Assembly: GCF_030936135.1 (NCBI RefSeq)
Contig: NC_082618.1
Span: forward strand, 10,417,034-10,481,033
Direction of reading: 5' to 3'
Source of the DNA: Gavia stellata
Lineage: Eukaryota > Chordata > Aves > Gaviiformes > Gaviidae
DNA length: 64,000 nucleotides
Shown here: positions 58,001 to 64,000 of the stretch, one piece after another
How positions within the stretch are numbered: the stretch's first letter is position 1
How the letters are laid out: every line of letters starts with the position of its first letter
Translations under genes and position numbers: made by a program
The notes under the pieces: model-generated
What the model was told of the DNA's origin: nothing
Seen by the model: the letters and a program-made list of their open reading frames with translations, nothing else
Database searches by the model: none

Positions 58001-61000
58001 GTAAGTATTTCTTGACAGAAAACTATGTAATACCAAAAAGTCATCCTCAGCTGAAGGAGAATTCTTCTACTCTTATATTTCATCCTTTTCAATTCAGGAC
58101 TGGAGGGTTGACCTTGACAGGCTTCCCGTATGTAGTATGCAGTTCTATGAAATAAGTAGTCTTCTTACAAGACTTGAGCAACCCCTTTTTTTCTTAAAAA
58201 GGTGTTTTGCTGTTCAAATTTCTGTTTGTTCTTGATTTTATTTTTTTTTTCCAGGGGGGTTCCTATCAGATGCAGGCTGGTACAGTGATGCTGAGAAGGT
58301 ATTTCTTTCCTGCCTTCAGTTATGCACCCTTCATGATGAAATCCTTCATTGGTTTCGTGCCGTAGAATGTTGTGTAAGGTGAGCTCACCTTTAATTCCTG
58401 TATGTCTTTCTGTGAAATAAACATTAATATGTTACCAGCTGCCTTGGAGCCATTAAGCTTCCAGTGCTCCCTTTAGTATTCTGCTGCACCAAAATACTTT
58501 CCTGGCTAGAGCTGAAGATCAGCAGGTGCTTGTTTTACACTAATCCCTGGGTTTTCTACTTGTAAACTGGCAGCACAGTTCAATGGAAGAACTCACCATT
58601 TCGCCTTTCTGCATAATACGGCGTAGGTAACAGGTGCTGGACAGCAAGAGTGGGTTTTTCCAAGGGTTTTTGCACATGAAGGAATGTTACATGTTGGTGT
58701 TTGCTAAAGTTATATTTACTACAAGAAGAATTTGCCCAATCCAAACACAAATGATACCACTGCAGTTGAGCAGAAGTAAAAGGAAAACATTCCTTTCCTG
58801 ATTCCAGATTCAGTGAGTTCTCTTGTTCCATGCTGATCTATTTAACTATGTGATTAGGTGAGTATCTAGATGTCCAATTCTTGTGGACACCTTCAGCCAC
58901 AGCTTAAACATTTGGAAAAGAATTTTTGCTCTTAGGAGGTATTTGGGTTTTTTGCCTGCCTTGTTTCTCAAGGCCTGTAGTGGGGTCCATTGAGGTTCAA
59001 ATTCCTTTCACAAAGGCCTCAAAAATTACGATTTTTTCAGTTTTTAGTTGCTCCGCTGTTACATCTGTGTATCTAGATGTGTGCTACACTGATGCAGTCT
59101 GCAGCAAGTTGTTTTCATTGTTAACACCATGACTGACCTCTTTTGTGCACTACAGGTATGCACTTGAATACCTGTGTGCTAGTGAGCATGGTAAAAATAG
59201 GATTATTTTTTTTTTAGCTGCTGTAATGAACAACAAAGTATGTGCTGTGTTTATCTGAATATAGGGCAAAACTTGTTTTGGAAAACTGCTCCAAAAAAAC
59301 CCCTGCATCGTGTTTATGGTTGGACAAATAAGAAAAGTAAATAGGCTTTGCCAGTAGCTGCTGATTTTTGTGTGCCAACCAGAGGGCCATGGCAACGGTT
59401 GCTGCTCTGCCGTCTTCTGTCCTGCCAGCTACCACTGGCTGTCATTCCAGAAATAAGATGATGCCAGGAGAAGACTGGGCACATATATACACCTTCCTAG
59501 AACTGGGGAATGATGGATATAGTGCCACTGTTAGTACTTGGTCCTTTGCCTTCTAATGAATCTAAAAAAAGTTTCCTAGTTGTATTGGGCTGTTTGGCAA
59601 GCTGGAGAAGTTGCCTTAAAAATAAACTCCCTCTCTGTCTCCAAGAAGAAAAAAAGAAGGTAAAGAAAGGAAAAAAGATAACTCTCTCTCTGATGGACAA
59701 CAATGTACAGCCCGCACAGTTGTGGGAAGAAGATTTTCATTTTGTGCTGGAAAAAAAACATCCTACGTTAAGATGAACCCTTCTGAAGTGGAGATGTTAA
59801 TTCTGTTTGGGTAGAGACAGCCATTGTTCTTGCAATGAAAGCTGATGGCCTGCATGTAACATTAAGTCCCTCTGGGCAACAGTGTGAATGAGGAGACACT
59901 GCTTTATGTTCAGGCATCTCCCAAACAATCAAATAACAGCATCGTTTGTTTGGAAATGTATCAAATAGAAAGAATTTTAAACACTTTCAGAAGCGCTAAG
60001 CATGTAAAATCTGAAAACGTTTTTGTGGGAGAGAGCAGTAATTATACTCGGCTTCAAAGTCATGAGGCAGTAAGATAAACTTGTTGTTGTTAACATCTAA
60101 TCCCTGCTGTAGAATACCTTGTTCTTAGCACTGTGCTTGCACTGGAGTTAGGTGGAGTTTCAAGAGAACAAAATTGAAGTCTGGCTTTTGAAAATATGAT
60201 ACTACTTAAAAAAAAAGCATCTCCTTATTCTAAAAGCTAGGAAGTCTAATCTCTGGGAGTTTAATACATTGCATTATTAATAGAATGCAGTTTGAAAACA
60301 TGTAAAGCTTTGTGTTACTTAGAAATAACTTCGTGTGTTTTTGTACTAGCAGTAGTAAATTACATGGAGAAACTGAAGGTTTGGGATTTTTACAAGCTTG
60401 TATACTGCTTTCCTGCATGTGTTGTGCTCCTTTTGGTTTGGTTTCTCTCATTATTACATGTTAAACAATAAGGCACAAATACATGGTTCTCCCGCTTCAT
60501 TGTCTCGCATTTTGCTACTTCTTGGGGTTTTTTCTGATGTTTTTAGACTTCCTAAGCTGCTGTGGAATATTGTTTGCTACGTTTGTATGCTCTTAGAGAA
60601 TGATTTTTTTTGGGGGGTGGGGGGAGGGTGGGGGGCAAGCTATTCCCCAAAAGCTATTATTGCAGACATCAAAGGAGATTCATAGCTATTAGCATAAATG
60701 TCCTAAGGCATTTTTTTCTTCCTCTAGGCTTCATCTTCTAAAATTCCTGTGGATTAATAAAAGATTTCTTATTACTCAAAACTGGATCACGTAAACTCCA
60801 CTTATCCTAGAGGATGGGGTTAGGTTTAGCTTGGCTTTTGGTCGATTCGTTTGTTTTTAGACGCTATCACTGAAGCATCCAGATACTGGATATTATCTTT
60901 CCCAGGCGCTTATCTAAATTGCAGAACTATCCCTGCTGGCTCATACCATTACGTGGGATTTGGGCTTTGTATTTTTGATGTTGCATAGCAGCTCCCAACT

Positions 61001-63864
61001 GAATGGCGTAGGCAAAATAGTTTCCCTCTTTAGGGAAACTGTAATTGCTTAGTTTTGTCTCTCTAGTTTCTTTAAAATTCCTGTTTCTTGTTGCTTGAAT
61101 GTTAGATGTTTTCTGCTGCCTGTGACCAAGAACACAATGCACTTCTACATCATGTTTAGTTCTCAGACCTTATTAAAGGAAAAATGTGGCTGTTGCTTTT
61201 TTCTTTCTGTTCTTGAGCCGTGTTGCTGTGTTTCTCATTGGAAAGCTGGTGTTTATGTAGCTTGTTTCAGGGGTTTTTTGAAGGTCTTTTCTTTTGATGT
61301 TCTCTCTGCGTGGCTAGTACGCATCTGCTGTGCGCTTGCCTGCCATTCCCTTCATGTGAAAATGTGAACTTTATTTCCTTTCTTGTTAGAGCTTCATGAT
61401 ACGTTTCAATAGGATGGTATAGGAGGAGGCTATGTTAGAGGCAGGCTGAATTTATAGCACAAACTTAAGAGATACTGCTTTGCTATTGCAGGAGGCATGG
61501 CGACAATAATTTACAAATTGCTGCTCAGGTTTAGGGAAGAGAAACACTTGATCAAAGACCTCACTGTCCCTTCCTCCCCCCTTAACAGTTTATTGGTAGA
61601 TCTATCATAATGTATCTTAAAAGGTATAAAGTGCTGTACCTATAGATTACTCACACTTTCAGAGTTATAACCTCTCTTTGCAATATAGCGTTACGTTCTG
61701 CATCACTTCATTTTGTGTATTTCTCTTCCTGTGTTATGTTGTCCTGATTTGCAAAGGCTTGCCTGATGTTTTTCAATCTCTATTACTCATTGTCTAATAA
61801 CAGATTTCCAGGAGGGACGATGGAGGTTAATTTACAAAATTTCGTGTGTGCTAAATGGCAGGCATTTGCCATAGAGAAGGAACAGCTGTCTCTTCTTAGC
61901 CTGCAATGGGTAGGAATACAATTCTGCCCTTTAGGCTTGGAATATGATAACACACAAATTTCTAATGTATCTCTTTAAAGTAAATAAGCATCAGCTTACA
62001 CTTACAAAAAAATCTTCTTTACTTTTGTTTTAAATAGTTGCCAGAAGCTGAAATTTGTTACTTTTCTAGAGAAACAACAGTATGTTTCAATAGTGCTGTG
62101 TCTTATTGTCTGCATTTGGCTGTTGTTTCATGAAGTTTCTGTTAATCCTTCAGATGGAAAGGCAGCGGGTTAGGAGATGGGGCAAGGCGGAGGGAGAGGG
62201 TTTTTTAGAGCTGTTGTGAACAGAGTCAACAAAGTCCTTTCTCTGGTGGTGCTAAGTCAGTGCTGGGTATCATGTCGAATGGATGGGATTGAATCTCTTG
62301 TGAAGATGCCTCCCTTCTCCATCCCCCCAAGCCCCCAGAACAAAAAGTGCCCACTTGTGAAGCACTGTGCTACTTAAGGTTTGAGGGAAAAGTGCAGAGA
62401 TGCATGAAAACTAGCTCTGTCTACTTCCTCAGTGTCTATTTCAGTTTACCAGACTTTGGAAAGGACGTAAAAGGGATTTAATACCATATATTACAGGGTT
62501 TGGGAAATGGAATTTTATCAGTGTTGAGAAGAATGGATTTTATGAAAAATAAAACAAAGCCACCACACCATATCCAGTGCATGAACCACTTTGTAAAACT
62601 GCGTCAATATGTAAAATCATTTGACATCTCCAACAGTAAAAATTCTTGCCATGCAAGAGACAAAGCATGGTGTACTGAAACAATATTCTGTAAATAGTTC
62701 TTCTGTTATTACTGAATTCAGACAGTGCAATTTTGTTGGGATGACAGTCCCCTTCCATTGTAAATAAAATACCAAATTATAGTTCCATGGCACTACTGTG
62801 TACTGAAATGGTTTATTTGGACACTGTTTAGAAGATCTCTTTACATCTTCCTAAGGTTGCTGCACGTTCGAAACGGTAATTGTAAATATCACTTGGGAGA
62901 AGAAACATTCAAACTTGCCCAGTCTTACATGGACAAACTTGCAAAACACGGCCAGCAAGCAAACAAAGCGGCGCTCTATGGGGAGCTGTGTGCCCTGCTC
63001 TTTGGCAAGAGCCACTATGATGAGGTGAGTGGGAGTTTGGTTTTGTTTTTCTTCAGAAAACTGGTTATGAAATCTGCTAGGACGTTCCATGACTGGCTCA
63101 CTATTCACGTTATCTTTCTAGCTAGAGTTCCTGATCTCTTTTGGTACCTTTGTGACAGTACCAGAGGAATACTTGATCTATTGACTTTTTTCTATGTATT
63201 GTTCTGAGTTAGTCTGCAAGCTCTTCATGGTACTTTGGCCAACATTAAGGAATTATGTATGATAGATTGGTAGTATGTGTTGATTATCTGTAAATGAAAC
63301 ATTACAAAAAAATTATTTTAATAGATAAAAATGAATAGCAGTACACAGGTAACAATTCTTTGCACCTGTTTTATAAAAACTGTGACTTCAGTGTAACTGC
63401 TGTATAAACTGCAGTTTTCCTTTAGCTCCGAAGTACACTGACCAGGAAGCTGTCCTACTCAATAGGAATTGCGAGGATTCCTTAAAGATTATGAAATACC
63501 CTTTTTTGTCTGTAAAAGATAATACAGTAATTGTGATAATACATAACTTAGGCTAGTATAAAATACTTACACATTCAGCATTAACCTGAAGAGGGCTTTT
63601 TAAGTCTCTCTTCTAAAACTTAGCTGAATAAGTTTCACTACACATAAGCAATTTAAACAGAATTTTTAAAATTTTGTAATGTAAACGACCAGTTTATTTT
63701 TCAGAACCAAGTAATATTTTTCTTAATGTTGCAACGTTCCAGCTTCATTACGTTGGTAACTCTTTGTTCAACAGGCTTACAAATGGTGTATAGAAGCTAT
63801 GAAGGAGATCACAGTTGGCCTGCCTGTAAAAGTAGTAGTGGATGTTTTACGACAAGCTTCAAAG
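45942..63864 (+). CDS. APPBP2: Amyloid protein-binding protein 2 (PAT1), 5' part (exons 1-6; first 255 codons)
   Basis: Six plus-strand exons (45942-46082, 56363-56451, 57559-57710, 58255-58378, 62856-63024, 63775-63864) join in frame to 765 nt, less than half of the roughly 585-codon protein. It starts MAAVELEWVPETLYN and the rest agrees nearly throughout with the mammalian protein as I remember it (for example GRLCQLGSEFCELEV, SFSRRCSYIAES, FRAVECCVRLLHVRNG, YKWCIEAMKEIT). APPBP2 is a kinesin-light-chain-like TPR protein that binds the basolateral sorting signal of APP and serves as a substrate receptor of CUL2 ubiquitin ligases (Arg/Gly-type C-degrons, PRDM16). Most TPR units lie beyond the window. 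All junctions are GT-AG; the gene runs off the right edge. Confidence 0.98.
46083..56362 (+). other. APPBP2: APPBP2 intron 1
   Basis: 10.3 kb. The first 0.5 kb belongs to the CpG island, the rest is AT-rich. A/CAA-rich simple sequence lies at 46950-47000. No exon, RNA gene or clear mobile element was recognised. Confidence 0.9.
56363..56451 (+). CDS. APPBP2: APPBP2 exon 2
   Basis: Acceptor TTTTTCTTTCAG, donor GTAAGT. Codes LYQQGRLCQLGSEFCE to VLRALDK plus AG of the next Arg; 89 nt. Confidence 0.97.
56452..57558 (+). other. APPBP2: APPBP2 intron 2
   Basis: 1.1 kb, about a quarter of which is an LTR fragment (56711-56995). Confidence 0.9.
56711..56995. mobile_element. Fragment of an avian endogenous-retrovirus LTR
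   Basis: The series GGTTTAACCCTGGTAGGCAG, GAGCACCACATAGCCGCT, CCAGTGGGAAGGGGGAGAGA, ACTCATGGGTTGACATAAAG, an A-rich stretch, GTGATGCAAAACGCA and GATCAATGCCCAGCCGGTTC follows an LTR that I recall as abundant in many bird genomes. Only one end (about 285 bp) is present; the other half and any internal viral genes are absent. Family name and strand are not certain without a repeat library. Confidence 0.7.
57559..57710 (+). CDS. APPBP2: APPBP2 exon 3
   Basis: Acceptor TTTTGTTTCAG, donor GTAACT. Codes (R)HLLHHCFQALMDHGVK through KAIQIGFVL plus one base; 152 nt. Confidence 0.97.
57711..58254 (+). other. APPBP2: APPBP2 intron 3
   Basis: 544 bp, AT-rich, with nothing else recognised; ends in a long polypyrimidine tract. 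Confidence 0.9.
58255..58378 (+). CDS. APPBP2: APPBP2 exon 4
   Basis: Acceptor with a long T run, TTTTTTTTTTCCAG; donor GTGAGC. Codes GGFLSDAGWYSDAEKVF through WFRAVECCV plus AG; 124 nt. Confidence 0.97.
58379..62855 (+). other. APPBP2: APPBP2 intron 4
   Basis: 4.5 kb. It contains a strong G-quadruplex-type motif at 60612-60635 and a lysine-rich open frame near 59510-59776 of unknown meaning. No known repeat was identified. Confidence 0.9.
60612..60635 (+). other. G-quadruplex-forming motif in APPBP2 intron 4
   Basis: Four G runs of 6, 6, 3 and 6 separated by single bases (T, A, T), on the sense strand of APPBP2. Single-base loops predict a very stable parallel quadruplex in DNA or pre-mRNA. 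Function is inference. Confidence 0.7.
62856..63024 (+). CDS. APPBP2: APPBP2 exon 5
   Basis: Acceptor ATCTTCCTAAG, donor GTGAGT. Codes (R)LLHVRNGNCKYHLGE through FGKSHYDE; 169 nt, ending on a codon boundary. Confidence 0.97.
63025..63774 (+). other. APPBP2: APPBP2 intron 5
   Basis: 750 bp of AT-rich intron without other recognised content. Confidence 0.9.
63775..63864 (+). CDS. APPBP2: APPBP2 exon 6
   Basis: Acceptor TTGTTCAACAG, donor GTGAAT. Exactly 30 codons, AYKWCIEAMKE through DVLRQASK. Confidence 0.96.
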
Positions 63865-64000
63865 GTGAATTTAAAATCTTCCGCATTTCTTTTGTGACTG
63901 AATTGCTACCAAGAATGGGTGAGGATAGGTAGTACCTCTGGAATACTTGGGTAACCAGCTCCATTTCATGAGTCTTCCGGCTTGTTATTTGTGTTTAACT
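63865..64000 (+). other. APPBP2: APPBP2 intron 6, partial
   Basis: Intronic sequence after donor GTGAAT, running off the right edge. Confidence 0.85.

Noticed and set aside
59510-59776. Lysine-rich frame (EEKKKVKKGKKITL) in APPBP2 intron 4, a possible retrocopy or alternative exon
   Set aside because: I could not match it to any protein, and it lacks a poly(A) tail or target-site duplication. A protein search would settle it.

Overview
The window is a piece of a bird nuclear chromosome. It shows split genes with GT-AG introns, CpG-island promoters, a CR1 retroposon 3' end of avian type and an avian-type LTR fragment. Three recognisable genes were reconstructed exon by exon, and every inferred splice phase is consistent. 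Reading left to right they are BCAS3 (minus strand, only its 5' part, exons at 463-5032 plus a probable non-coding first exon near 6.4 kb), PPM1D/WIP1 (minus strand, complete, six coding exons from 37430 down to 10144, predicted 597 aa), and APPBP2 (plus strand, the first six coding exons from 45942 to 63864, 255 codons). PPM1D and APPBP2 are head to head about 8.5 kb apart, and PPM1D points towards the BCAS3 promoter. As I recall it, this is the order and orientation of human 17q23.2.

Region by region: 1-6.4 kb is the 5' end of BCAS3. 5.9-7.3 kb is a CpG island with a BCAS3-proximal promoter (NF-Y boxes and a TCTCGCGAGA palindrome). 7.6-8.05 kb is a CR1 3' end. 9.25-37.4 kb is PPM1D, with a 0.9 kb 3' UTR at the left and a CpG-island promoter at 36.6-37.8 kb on the right. 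A perfect 15-bp minisatellite (8 copies) lies at 37773-37899. 37.9-45.4 kb is intergenic and AT-rich. 45.4-46.6 kb is the APPBP2 CpG island, and 46-64 kb is APPBP2. Ancient SINE-like (MIR-like) remnants are visible near 11.6, 20.6 and 38.4 kb, and an LTR fragment lies in APPBP2 intron 2 near 56.8 kb.

The genes are not an operon. PPM1D is a p53-induced nuclear phosphatase that turns off DNA-damage signalling. BCAS3 is a WD40-type cytoskeletal and autophagy protein. APPBP2 is a TPR protein, an APP-tail binder and a CUL2 ubiquitin-ligase receptor. I see no novel multi-gene system. The observations most worth checking are regulatory: an overlapping miR-15/16 and miR-29 site in the PPM1D 3' UTR, a perfect TISU element at the APPBP2 start codon, a p53 half-site overlapping a uORF start just upstream of PPM1D, and the minisatellite beside the PPM1D promoter.
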